Of a stretch of DNA of 64,000 nt, positions 11,933 through 61,006 are shown one piece after another (the first letter of the stretch is position 1; each line of letters begins with the position of its first letter). Source of the stretch: Apus apus (taxonomy: Eukaryota; Chordata; Aves; Apodiformes; Apodidae); contig NC_067312.1 of NCBI RefSeq assembly GCF_020740795.1, positions 54,393,905 to 54,457,904 on the forward strand. The letters run 5' to 3'. The notes beneath the pieces were generated by a model that saw only the letters and a program-made list of their open reading frames with translations, had not been told where the DNA came from and made no database searches. The position numbers and the translations under genes are program-made.

Positions 11933-14900
11933 TATATGGTGCAGGTGTCACAACATCCTGCATTGTGAATCCTCTATTCACACATCACAGTGGAGCAAGC
12001 TACAACTGAGCCCGCAGAAGGAAAAATTAAATTTATTGTTTCCCAGCAATGATCCAGATGCAGAGATGCTTGGTGTTATTAAGTATTGAGGGCAGGAAGT
12101 CTAATGACCGGGACTGAGAGCTGCACCAGGACAGTACATCAGCTTCGTGTCTCTGTGTGAACTGTTCCCCAAGAGATCTTGGCAAAAGTTTCAGAGGCTG
12201 CTTTAAAGACAGAATAAACAGGGAGGGCAGCATGAAAACAGCAAACCAACACAAGCAGGTAGACACAGATGTTGAACTGATGCTATTTCTAATGGCAGAT
12301 TCTCACGGCAGAATGGCATTTCTAGGCCAGAAATGCATCCTAGAACTTCTGGAAGTAATGTCTCTAACTTTACACTTTGCACATATCTGAGTTAGGAGAT
12401 AGATTTGATAGCCTTAATAACAACAAAGTTGGCAATCCTCATACTACATGCCTGAGATTTGGAGGTTTCTGCAGCATCCGCAGTGTGGGAATGTTCCTGT
12501 TTTGGGTGTGTCTGGAGTCACAAGAGAAAACAATACTGTAAATTAAGGCTAAGCTCTTTTGTAGGGCTATGTGAATCCTACCACTTTTTGCCCTCCTTTT
12601 CTAAGGTTTATAGTATCCTTGCAAGCTATCTCATAAAGAACTGCACCCATATTAGCTCCTTAGATCTGAAGAAAAAACAGTGCATCAAGAACAATCATGG
12701 GGAAACTGCAAAACAATCACATTTTCACACCAAGGTCTTTAAGGTAACAACTTACACTTCAGAACTGCCCTTCAGCTCTAAGACTAAAATTGGTAAATAT
12801 TATATGTATACAGCAGGAGAATGAAGTTAAACTTGGATGGAAACAAGAACAGTAAAGGCAGAGTGTAAAAGTATGTATCACAGGTAACACACCTCAACAG
12901 ACAACAGATGCATTAAAAGCCTATGAAATAGAAATTAGTCTCAGGGAGAAGGAATATAATTTTCTAAGGCCATCTTTCAATCTAGGAGAGGCACCACTGA
13001 AGCTGTTGATGGTGTCTTGTTTAGTGTTTCATTAGTTAGACTAGTCAACAAACTGAAACTTTTCGTCAATAACCATGCTTATCTGCAATTTTTAGAATGT
13101 TAATGTGCCCGTCCTCTATGATTTTGCTGAGAAACAATGAAACAAATCCAGCTGTTTTGCCTTGCCTTCACTGAAACCCCACTCTCAGCCCAAATGTAAA
13201 TGTTCTCTGAGGCAGTGCTTTATGCTTTAACCAAGTTTCTACAGCTAGCCTACCAGTAGCATGTTATAATACTTCGTTATCATGAACAAAATGTCTTAGT
13301 TCAATTTGTAAAATGAATCATAATAAAACTCCAATCTTAAATAAATCAATGGATTAAACTGTACTCTCATCTTCCTAAAGATTTTGTGTGTCTCCAGGGA
13401 TGTCTGGGGTTAGGGCATCTTCATAGGGCCACTTTTAAATATGTCCCCTCCACTATGCAAATGGCCCAGGACTGGAGTCATCTTCTACTGTTACCCGGAT
13501 ACCTGCTTTGTTTAGTATAAGATGGGGTTTGCAAATGTATTTGCAAAAGTATTCTTAGAATAGTGCTACTATTTGAACTTCTTCCAGGGTTTAGCTGAGA
13601 CATGTGTGACATGTATTTTTCAAACAAACAAAAAAAAGTTATGTGATAATATTACATGATACTTCCACCTCAGCATACAGGGTGTACATATGTGAACAGC
13701 CACATGTCCTTCATACACAGTTCTTCAAATAATATGACAGGATAATTTTCAGTATTGAGGAACTGTTAAATAAAAATGTTTAAGTTCACAAAGTTTCTGT
13801 GGAAATATAATAACTTAGTTGTCACTAACTTTAATTCCTTTTTTTTTTATTTTGGAAGCTAGTAAATCAAACAGTAAAGAAAATACATAAAAAATCCAAG
13901 AAAGTATTGCACTTTTATTTCAGAGGCTATCAATTCACTTTCTAACATTCCTCTGTTCTGACAGAGGAGCTGTGGCTTTAGGCCAATAGGAAGATCCTTT
14001 GCTTGAGAGATACCTGGAGAGTTGAAGCCCTTCTCTTTCAGTCCCTGTTAGATTGTTCTGCCCACACTGCTCTTGCAAGTGGAAGCTATTTACCTAGATG
14101 TGTGACAATGACAGCCTCTAGTGGAGCACAGTTACATCCACAGCCACCTTTCACAAAACCTCTTGAGCAAGCACTGCAGGATTTGCTTTACCTGGCTGTG
14201 TATTTCTCTACAAATGTTGGTGACAACTTAATAAGACCATGAGTTTCTGTACTTGTCTTCTAAGTAGGTATTAGCTACATGCCCTCATTCATCAAGTTGT
14301 TTTACTTTCCTTCCTTTATAATTTCTAGACTTACCAATTATATTTTCCAGTTAATTTTTTTTCCTGACATGAAAGGGAGCATTAAGTTTTACAGCTTTTC
14401 TCATTATTCTGACTCACAGTAAAAAAAAAAAAATTTAAAAAAATTACCTTTGTTCTCTAGGTGGCACAGTAATACTTAATACCAGATACCTTTAATTCCT
14501 GCAGTCTTCACCTATCTTGTCTGAGAGTGTAACTTTTGTCTTTCTTGCCTTTGTGAAGTTCTTTGCTGATGTCACATGAGTTCCTGCAAATATGCAGGAA
14601 TTTCACCTTGATACAAAAGTTATTATTATCACTGTTATTATAAAATAGAGACTATGTTTACTTGTGGGATAAACATAATCTCATTAACCCATATTTCTTC
14701 ATACTGAGACATCAATTTTAGATGTAACTGGAGCAGCTGAGACAATAAAAACCCAAAGACTCCCCAGTCCTTGTTTGCTGGTTAAACTCTTCCAGTTTCC
14801 CCAAGAGACTCACAATCCTGTAATAATGTGTCTCTAGGAATAAAGCCATTTGATTCTACATTTCACTGTTATTTTTGTTTGGACAGTAAGTTACAATGGC

Positions 14901-17900
14901 AGTTTTTTAGAGTCAAACTCTTCTTTACTAAGAAAATGAGATTATTGCCTTGTACAAACCAGACCACCAACTCCAGTGCATTCTCCAGTCACAATGGATC
15001 ATTCTTTGAGCCTTTACATTGAATGGGATGAATCTCACTAGCTTTAAAATACAAATACAATACTCACTTTGTCATATTAAAACTCTTTGTGCCTCTCCTC
15101 CCTGTTCTTGAATACCATAAACATGCAAGCTAACATATAGACATATAACAACAGATCTTACAATAAGAGATGATAACTTGATTAACATGGATTGTGCAGT
15201 ATGCATTCTGTGAAGAACAGAGCATTCCTTGTTTTATCTTCTTTTAGCTTAATTGCAAATAAATCTCAAGCGAAAAAGCAAAGCAAAGCATCTGTTTGAA
15301 TATGTGGCTGTTGTGCCATGATGTGTGTCCACTACCATTATTACATATCTGTACTTCTGTAAATCAGAAAGCAAGCCATGGAAACAAACTAAGTATGATC
15401 AGGAGGAAAGGCCTGTCAGCCTAATAGCAAGTTATTGAAACATAGCAGGCCTATGAAATTACATGTCCAGGAAGTACATTATTTAATCATCAATTATGCT
15501 GAAGGATCTTGAAAAGCCATTCTTGATAGACCTCCAGAAGGTGCAGATATCCAGAGATTGCATTGTTCTGGATAGAGAGAGGTTTTATTGTGCTGCAAAG
15601 ATTGCATCAGTTTATTTAATCTGAATGCTAGCACTTTTAATGAAAGATGTTTGGATGACAACACTTAGATTCACTCACCACCTGGTGCTTATGAATATAT
15701 TCCAAAATTCTAGTGTATCTGTAACATATGTCATTAATAATTTATTACTTTTTTTTCATTTTCTATTGGACATATCAATCACAAACCTCTCTCAGAATCA
15801 TTAATTAAAAAGCAGGAGTACTGTGACTGAAACTTCAAAAGCTCAATATTGTAAAAATAAGACTCTGCCACAGTAAGGATGTCAACTTTATTTAATGCTG
15901 CCCTAACCTCTGTCTGTCAGTTAACTCCAAGGCTCATCATATCTAAAACTGCCATTTTAGCATAATCTTTCAACTGCCAGAACTTAGTATACATGGCAGC
16001 ATTGAAACAGACCTACAAGCAATAGCCACTGTCCAGGCAACAGCTGAAATAGGCACAAAATATGTAAGAATCGCAGATTTCAGAATACCAAAGCAGTGCT
16101 CTTCTATGACAAATATTCTGCAGTAGAGACAGAATTACAGGTTTATTAAGTGACAGAAGAGAAACCAGAACCCCTTTCCTTGGGATTGCTAAGAAAAATT
16201 CTACTGGCTTCAAGAATGCCCGTACATTGATTAGATTTTGCTTGTAGTTGGGAAAAACTTACATCAATCAAGGCAGTCTTGTTGAGATCAGGACTTGATG
16301 GTTAGCTGCTGTTATCAACATCTTCTTACTGAGAGGCCAAAAGACCTGTTATGGTTTTGCATTTAAGCAAAAATATCAGAACTGAGATGTCTTTCCAGAG
16401 AAAGAATTACAGAGAATTACAAAAGCAGATCACTGAAATGTCTTCAGACTTTTACCTGGGCAGCACTGCTTCTGCATGATAGCTGAAGAGCTGTGAGAGA
16501 CAATTTTCCCTGTGCCAGGCTATTTCAGTCTGAAAGTGTTGACCATTATCTGCTAAATCTACACGCTTCCTACCAATAAAACATTACTCCAGCCACAGGA
16601 TTTAGATGCAGAAGGAAGACAAAGTGGATTTGTTGCTTCCAAAAATCTTAAAGAAAAGGTCAGTCAGGCCTTTGTGCTCCAAGAGTCACGTTTATCCTCT
16701 AGACAGCTTTTTCCACTCAGTTGCCACAGGTTACATGTAAATCAATGACTGTAAAAACTATTCAATTAAATGGTATTTATAAGTAATGGTGACGCAGTGA
16801 AAGGGTCCTAAAACTTTTTTGTCCCATATTCTTCCTCCATACACTGTGCATGTAGGATTGGTTTATAAATAATTTAAATTTGAAAGAAATAATACATCTT
16901 TTAAATGACAGCTGGGGTATATATTAGACATTAATAAAAATTCCTTTTTCTTATAAAAATGGCCAATTAAATACTGTGGTGTAATGTAAAGCACATTGCA
17001 ACTATGGTTGAATTAACAAAAGCACATTATATTCACATTTGTGAAAAAAAAAAAACAACTGGTAAGCTAGTATGGCCCTACCAGTTTGACCATTCAGACA
17101 GCTAACAACATAAGTAGAATCGTTTTTGCTTCGTTTGGTGGAGATTTTATCTAATGCATTTTCTTTTTTAAAAAAACAAACCTATTTTAGATGTAATGTA
17201 TAATGATGGCAACCTACCTACAGGTCCAACTTTAATATTAATATATTTTCATTTACATACACATGCTTACTGTCAAGGTACAAATGAATGAATATAAGTT
17301 ATTTGGTAAACACTTGCAACGAAATGCAGTGAAATACAAACACAGCTCTAGCCATCAGGAACCTTTACATTAGATACTGAAAGCTTTCTTCTTGCCAGTT
17401 TTCTCAGCTACCACAGAGCACTGTGCAATTCCTACAAAATTAGTGAGTTCAAAGGGCAAGAATTCCTTTTTCCAATTACAAGTTATGATTAGAAATCAGA
17501 TATAAATATTACTAGTTTGGGTATGTTGAAGGGCTTAATAAATAGAAATAATCACTTCAATTCAGAAATAACTCCTTTATTTTACCTAGTACACTTCAAC
17601 TGGCAAATACAGTTTTGCATTTAAAAAAAAAAAAAAGCTTTTAAAATTCATTGAATTGCATTTTCTGCCCAAGTAGACCCTAAGATGACAAGAACAAATT
17701 GAGCCATAAATTATAAAAAACAACACCTACAATTTACACACAAAATAAAACATATCAAAAAGAAGAATCCGAACAAGACCATTTTAATATGTATCTCTGC
17801 ATTTTTTTTTCACTGTAAAAACAAAACAAAACATAAAGCATCATGTACCGACTGCATTTAGTTGAAAATAAACTGGAAAAAAATACAGGCTAAAAAAAAT

Positions 17901-18984
17901 CAACCTTTATTTTAAAAAAATCTTAATTAAAATTTAAAAACAAATTAAATCTAATTGTTAGCAGAAAAAGAGATCAAATCACAGTCCCGTTGTCTGGCCT
18001 TATAAGTGTTTGGAAGAGGGTTCTAAATATTTCTTTATTAAATCTTCTGCCTTTGCTCCCCTCTCCATATTTGTCTTTTTCCACTGGGACTCTGTTTTTT
18101 TGCTTTCTTCTATTTTTTGAAGGAGAGCATTTCTTATATCTGCCATTTTTTATGTTGACACCTTGTTGCTGTATCCACTGGTGAAGTCTGGCTAGCTTAC
18201 GTATATATAGTTCACCTTTTCATATCTATAAGGATCTGTAATTTCTTATGTTCTTGGCTTGTTCATAAACCACTTGACCACTTGGGCTGACCACTTGAAT
18301 AGCTAGACAAGATTTAGTGTTTACCTGATAGATGATTAAACTCATGATCAAAACAGATTTGAGACTTCCATGCTTTACACTGCATGTCAACTTTACAGTT
18401 AGTCACTTCTACTGTCTTACTCAATATTTCATAGAATCAACCTAAAAGATCTATAAATATCTTGTTTTCTGATGCAGATTCACTACAGTATTTGAAAAAA
18501 TGTGGTCTCACATGTTGCCATTAACATATCTGCTCCATGTTCTTCTGTTAATTCTGTGAAATTTTGAAGCATCAAAAGGCTTTCCACCCCAATGCACTTA
18601 AAATCCAGTAGAAACACTGATTTCACTGAACTCATTGAGAGTAGGGCTGCAAAAGCAACTTTAATGCTATATGCACACAGTAAAGTTGTGAAGGCCTTTG
18701 CATTAAGTCACTCACCTGAGATGAACTTAGGTTTCTATAACTGGGACTGAGTACACATGAGCAGCATTTTGTCTCTTAATAGTCCAGTAATGGAGACACA
18801 CCCAGGTTAAGTATATTTGTCTCAGAAAAAAGTCTTACTCACACAAAGTTTTGTACAGTCAGAAGGTAGTGAGGCTATGCACAGGTCCTGCTCGTGTAGT
18901 CAGACGGTACAAGCCTCTTAATTACCCTACTGATAAGAAAGAATTCTTTCCACTGGATTCAATGGGGTTTGCAATATGAGTCAG
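11933..18984. other. 7-kb AT-rich flank, nothing recognised
   Basis: No repeat copy, RNA gene or exon could be supported. It contains homopolymer A/T runs (about 13,840, 14,420, 17,042 and 17,622) and low-complexity AT sequence at 17.6-18.0 kb. Confidence 0.4.
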
Positions 18985-19200
18985 AACGAACCTGCAGGAC
19001 TTCTAAGAAGAGTTAGAATGGAATGGTTTCCCAAGGAGGTTGTTAATGCCCCATTCCTGGAGGTTTTTAACACCAGGTTGGATGAGGTTTTCTGCAACCT
19101 GCTCTAGTGGTAGGGTTCCCTGCTCATGGCAGGGGGGTTGGAGCTTGATGACCTTTAAGGTCCCTTCCAACCTTGATGATTCTATGATTCTGTGATTCTC
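18985..19200 (+). repeat. CR1 3' end fragment
   Basis: Typical tail: tttcccaaggaggttgtt, ctagtggtagggttccctgctc, ggggggttggagcttgatgacc and ccttccaaccttgatgattc, with three terminal octamer-like repeats ending tctgtgattct. Confidence 0.93.
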
Positions 19201-19699
19201 ATCCTGATATGTGTGCTTACCTGTGATTGTTGCCATTTTCCTGATACTGTGACACAGACCACTTTGTAATGACTGTTAAGATAGACTCTGCCTGCTTTCC
19301 CTCCCTTCTTCATTCCTTCTCCTGCAAAGAACAGTATTTTACCTTGCAATTACTTTAATTACTTCACTGATGAGGAAACAGACAGCTCATTAAGGACTCA
19401 GTTGCACACCTTACAGAGCAAGTCCTAAGTAGGATGCAACAGGCAATTAGAACACCACAGAGATATTTTAAGAAGCTGTGTGTGTTACATCATATTAGTG
19501 ATTTTTCTGCATTTCTCTTCTCCTGCTAGATGAGCATGTATATATAAGCAAGATTTTTTTCAGTTGGTGATCAACCTTTAAAACTTGCGAAAACTACTGT
19601 ATTTAAACAACAATATTTACAGAAGATGCAACAGTTCTACCAACAAGCCCTAGCCACACAGTTTACAGAGAATTAAGTACTGCACACTGTAGGAGAAGA

Positions 19700-20432
19700 C
19701 CAAGTTCTAAACCATCTAAGGTCCTGAGCGAACTGGCAAATGAAGCTGCTAAGACACTACTCATCATATTTGAAAAGTCCTGGCAGTTCAGTGAACTTCC
19801 CACTGACTGGGAAAGGGGAAATATAACCCCGTTTTCAAAAAGGGAAGGAAAGAAGACCCAGGGAACTACAGGCCACTCAGTCCCACCCCTGGGCTTGGCA
19901 GATCATGGAGCAGATCCTCCTGGAAACTCTGCTAAGGTACATGGAAAATAAGGAGGTGACTGGTGACAACCAACATGACTTCACTAGGGGCAAATCCTGC
20001 TTGACTAGTTTAGTGGCCTTGTACAATGGGGTCAGAGCATTGGTGGATAAGGGAGGAGTGACTGACGTCATCTACCTGGACTTGTGCAAAACATTTGACA
20101 CTGTCCCACACAACATCCTTGCCTCTAAATTGGAGAAATGTGAACATGATGGATGGACCACTCAGTGGATAAGGAATTAGCTGGATGGTCACACTCAAAG
20201 AGTTGTGGTCAATGGCTCAATGTCCAAGTGGAGACCAGGGACAACTGGTGTACCTCGGGGCTCCATAGTGGGACAAGTTTTATTTAACATCTTTGTCAGA
20301 AACATGGACAGTGGGATTGATGTGCCCTCAGCAAGTTTGCATACGACATCCAGCTGAGGGATGCGGTTGATACTCTAGAGGAAAGGGATACCATCCAGAG
20401 GCTGAAGAACTGGAGGCAGCATAATCTTCACA
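19700..20432 (+). repeat. CR1 fragment, reverse-transcriptase region
   Basis: It encodes recognisable CR1 RT text ([40 protein letters not shown]) and is stopped by a TAG after WIRN. It lacks the 3' end. It matches the minus-strand copy at about 51,690-52,330 almost exactly. Confidence 0.93.
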
Positions 20433-21565
20433 GAATATCTCTGTCCCTTTAATCACACTATGTGTTGCTGCATTTTTTTTTGGAGTAGCTGGAGAAGGTA
20501 CTGGTGCTCCAGTGGCTTTCATTACTTCTGCTTTTTCCAGGCACTTCAAAAGCTTTGCTATGGTGTGGCATTTCTCTTCTGTAACATCCTGTTCAATGAA
20601 TATACTGTTACTTTAATATACTGTTACTTTGTTTTCTGATTTGAGGTAAAATCACACATTTCTCTGTATTGGAATTGATAGACCATTGCTTCTGAAATAC
20701 TTTAATTGGAAATGTCTGTATTTTGTTTATTATGCATACTTGGCCCAACAGTTCGTCTTCTCCTTCTTCGAGAGCAGAATAGAAATACATTTTTAAAACA
20801 TAAATACTGAGATGATGACAAATTATTGGCATTTGTGTGTTTCATAGGCTCTGCTGCTGATAAAGCCTGTGGCACAAAGCACTCCTGCATCTCCAGCAGG
20901 ACCTTGCAACTGCTCTGTAGCTAAAAGACTCCACCTGTGTTTCACTTTATCCAAAAACAAACAAACAAAAAACAAAAAACCACCAAAGCAAGCAACAAAA
21001 CAAAACAAATAAACCAAACAAACAAATAAACAAACAAAAAATCAATCAAACAAACAAAAAAAACAACAAGAAGCCATTTTCCCAAAGTTGACAGCTGTTT
21101 GCAGAAGCTGACATTTCATACACTTGCTGATCCTAAGTGGAAGCATTTCTGGATATTAAATTCTGGCCTCATTCTATTTTTGTTCCCAAGGCAACAAACA
21201 GCAGGTTAGTGTGAGTTTTAGATACAATCAGTTTAAAAAGCAACCTTATCTCATCCTTTAGCTTCTTGCATGCAAGCTGCTACCAGTGGACAGATAAAAT
21301 TTAATTACTTAATTGCATTTACTGCTTTAAAAATATTTCCAGGTCTGCTTTGAAGATCAGGTAAGCTTTCCTACCTTCTCCCTCTGGGAATTTTAATTTT
21401 GTACAGATTAAGCGCCATCTGCTCCTGACCCCTCAGCGATGCTACTTGTAGAGGTGAGTATTATATTATTTAAACAGTATTTAAATGCAGTATTTAAAGC
21501 ACCCCCTCCCCCCATCAGTTTGGAGAGACTTGCTGTGGACTGCCCTGCGGCAGCTCCAAGGAAAC
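20433..21565. other. Flank between CR1 and promoter
   Basis: Mostly unique sequence, with a 16-bp tandem pair near 20,599-20,630 (tatactgttacttt). It includes the A-rich tract listed separately. No gene is supported. Confidence 0.45.
20951..21070 (+). repeat. CAAA-rich simple repeat
   Basis: Imperfect caaa/caaaa repeats over about 120 bp. Confidence 0.9.
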
Positions 21566-21965
21566 AGTCACGGAACGGTTTGGGTTGGAAGAGCCCTTAG
21601 AAGACCATCCAGTTCCAACCACCTTACGGAGGCAGGGACACCTCCCACCAGCCCAGGGTGCTCAAACCCCGACCCAGCCCGCCCTTGGACACCTCCCAAG
21701 GACGGGGCATCCACAGCTTCCCTGGGCAACCTCTTCCAGTGCCCCACCACCCTTACACTGAAGAGTTTCTTCCTCCTATCTAACCTAAATCTCCCCTCTC
21801 TCAGTTTAAAACCGTTACCCCTTGTCCTGTCACTACCTTCTCTGATGAAAAGCCCCTCCCCAGCTTTCCTGTAGGCCCCTCCAGGCGCTGCTAAGGCGCT
21901 CGGAGCTCTCCCCGCAGCCTCCTCCTCTCCAGGCGGGGCAGCCCCGCTTCCCTCAGCCCGTCCCC
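21566..21965 (-). repeat. CR1 3' end fragment merging into the CpG island
   Basis: Reverse-oriented CR1 tail (tcacggaacggtttgggttggaag, ccagttccaacc, aaaccgttaccccttgtcctgtcac, ctccaggcggggcagccccg). From about 21,870 on, the CR1 text is changed to CpG-rich variants and runs directly into the island. Confidence 0.88.
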
Positions 21966-22033
21966 CGCGCAGCGCCGCTCCCGCCCGCCCGCCCGCGCGC
22001 CAGGGGCGGGAGAGCGGCAGCCAATGGGAGCCC

Positions 22034-22060
22034 CGCGGGCGGGGGGGGGGGGCGGGGCCG
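22034..22060 (+). promoter_or_regulatory. G-run / GC-box cluster
   Basis: A run of about twelve G flanked by gggcgg and ggggcgggg. It can be read as overlapping Sp1-type GC boxes and as a potential G-quadruplex on the + strand. Confidence 0.5.
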
Positions 22061-22191
22061 GCGCGTGCCGGCAGTCCGGCGGGCTGAGGCGCGGGGCCCG
22101 GCAGCGGGGCCCGGGGGCAGGGGAGTGGGTGTCCCCGCCGCCCTCCGCTGCCATCCCGCAGCGCCGCGCAGCCCCTGCCGGCTCCTCAGCG

Positions 22192-22242
22192 GCGCTTGGG
22201 CAGGTGCGGCGCTTGGGCAGGTGCGGCGCTTGGGCAGGTGCG
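22192..22242 (+). repeat. 17-bp tandem repeat, three perfect copies, in the CpG island
   Basis: The unit gcgcttgggcaggtgcg occurs three times head to tail and is followed by a partial copy (gcgctgggcg). Each unit contains CAG|gtgcgg, which resembles a splice donor. Confidence 0.9.
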
Positions 22243-23845
22243 GCGCTGGGCGCTGGCAGGGGCGCCTCGCGCTGTCCCGCTCCCTTGAGGCGGCGCTCCC
22301 TGGGGAGTGAAGCAGGACCGTCGTCTGTGGTATTGCCGGTTCTCCTGGCTTGGGTTTCCTGGGATTATCCTTCGTATTTCTAAATCCTGCTCTTCCTAGT
22401 TTAAAACGGAAGCTTCAAACATTCTTGATTAAGATAACTTTCATTCTTACTGATTAACTGACACCCTTAAAATCTAGTAGTACCTCAAGAGGCTAGTAAG
22501 CAGTGCGTTACTGTTGGCTATGTTAACTCACAATTATATCACTGTGAGCAATAGCTGAAATCCTATTGCTTAGTATTTGTATGAACGCATGGTTTTAGTG
22601 CGATACAGAAATTTCAGCAGGTGGTACACACCAACACTACTGAGTTGCAGCTCCCTGTCCTTCTGCACTTAGTGATACATCCCTTCTTGCTCCACCCTCC
22701 CCACTAAGTCTTGGATGCAGACCTGAGGGAGGGTCTGGCAGGTTGTGTGGGAGGTTTTCCTCAGCATCCCCAGCGTTTTTGGTCCTCTGGTCAGATTCAC
22801 CCCTGGCTAACCACCCACACTCTTTCTATGAGAAAGTCCCCCTCTACCTCATTCTCCATCTGATTTTACACCTTATTTCCTGTTCCTTTTCCTCAACCCA
22901 CCTTTTACCTCCCCTGTGCTTCCTTTTCGTTGCCCAGACTCCTCTCAATTAAGCCACTAGCCCCTAATTACTTTTTCCTCATTGGTGTCGGTTCTGTTAA
23001 AGTCCACACCAAAAACTGGGGTTTTCAACACTGTTTCCTCAGCGATTTTAGCTCGATACCACGTTACCGATACCTACTAGAATGTGTCTGAAGGCAGCCT
23101 TCTGTCACAAGTTTCCCGTGTGGCCCTACAGTTCACGTTGGTTAGATCTCATTCCATTATACACTTTTTGGATACGATTATCTTACTTTAGCCTTGACTC
23201 TCCTGCCTAATTTTAGTTAAGAAAACTATTGTCTTATCTTATGCATACCTGAGCAACAACATACCTTGTTTTGCGCTCACACCCTGTCTCAACCTCTTGA
23301 TCACAACCAGCTTTAATACTCACCTTTCTCTTGTGAAACTGAAGAAGGGAAAGAACTCCGCTCTTAAATACATGAGACAGTGAAAAGTCAGTAGCTTAGC
23401 TGCGAACTTTGAAAGTTAATTTAGAATCCACAAAAATTAATCCAATCAGTTAATCTCTCAAAGTTATTACTATGGAGTGGTAATTTGTGTTGCTTACATT
23501 CACTTAATTGTTTTGAAAAGTTTTCTGTGAAACCAACAGCAAGAGTTGTAGAAAACAAACAAACAAAACAACAAAAGCCCATTTCCTTTGGGTAAAAATA
23601 AAAGACCCATGGTCTGTAGTTAGTCATTTAAGTATTTCCAAAGGAAGACTACTGAATGCTGTCGGGAGGCTTCTTCTATAGGAAATATGCTTCTAGGCAT
23701 ATGTGCTAACAGAAATTGGGAAGTTATTCTTGTTGAGCCATAATTACAACCTTTTTAAATTTTTGCATGATATAGGAAATTTTTAATTAATCTATATTCT
23801 GTGTATCTTCTAGACAAACGAAGTGTTGAAAACATCACAAACAAA

Positions 23846-61006
<37,161 letters not shown>

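Larger units (their letters stand above)
21880..22330. promoter_or_regulatory. CpG island, probable SHOC1 promoter with non-coding first exon
   Basis: This is the only dense CpG block in an otherwise AT-rich window, with GC boxes (gggcgg/ggggcgggg) around 22,035-22,060 and no TATA box. It lies 1.5 kb before an exon that begins with a splice acceptor, so a transcript leader is expected here. ORFs across it are composition artefacts. It could also drive a divergent minus-strand transcript. The 1.5 kb between the island and 23,814 is unique sequence read here as intron 1. Confidence 0.65.

Noticed and set aside
18266..18298. Three nearby copies of accacttg
   Set aside because: Only 8 bp with irregular spacing; chance level.
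21891..22383. Gly/Ala/Arg-rich ORFs in the CpG island
   Set aside because: High GC removes stop codons; low-complexity peptides with no homology.
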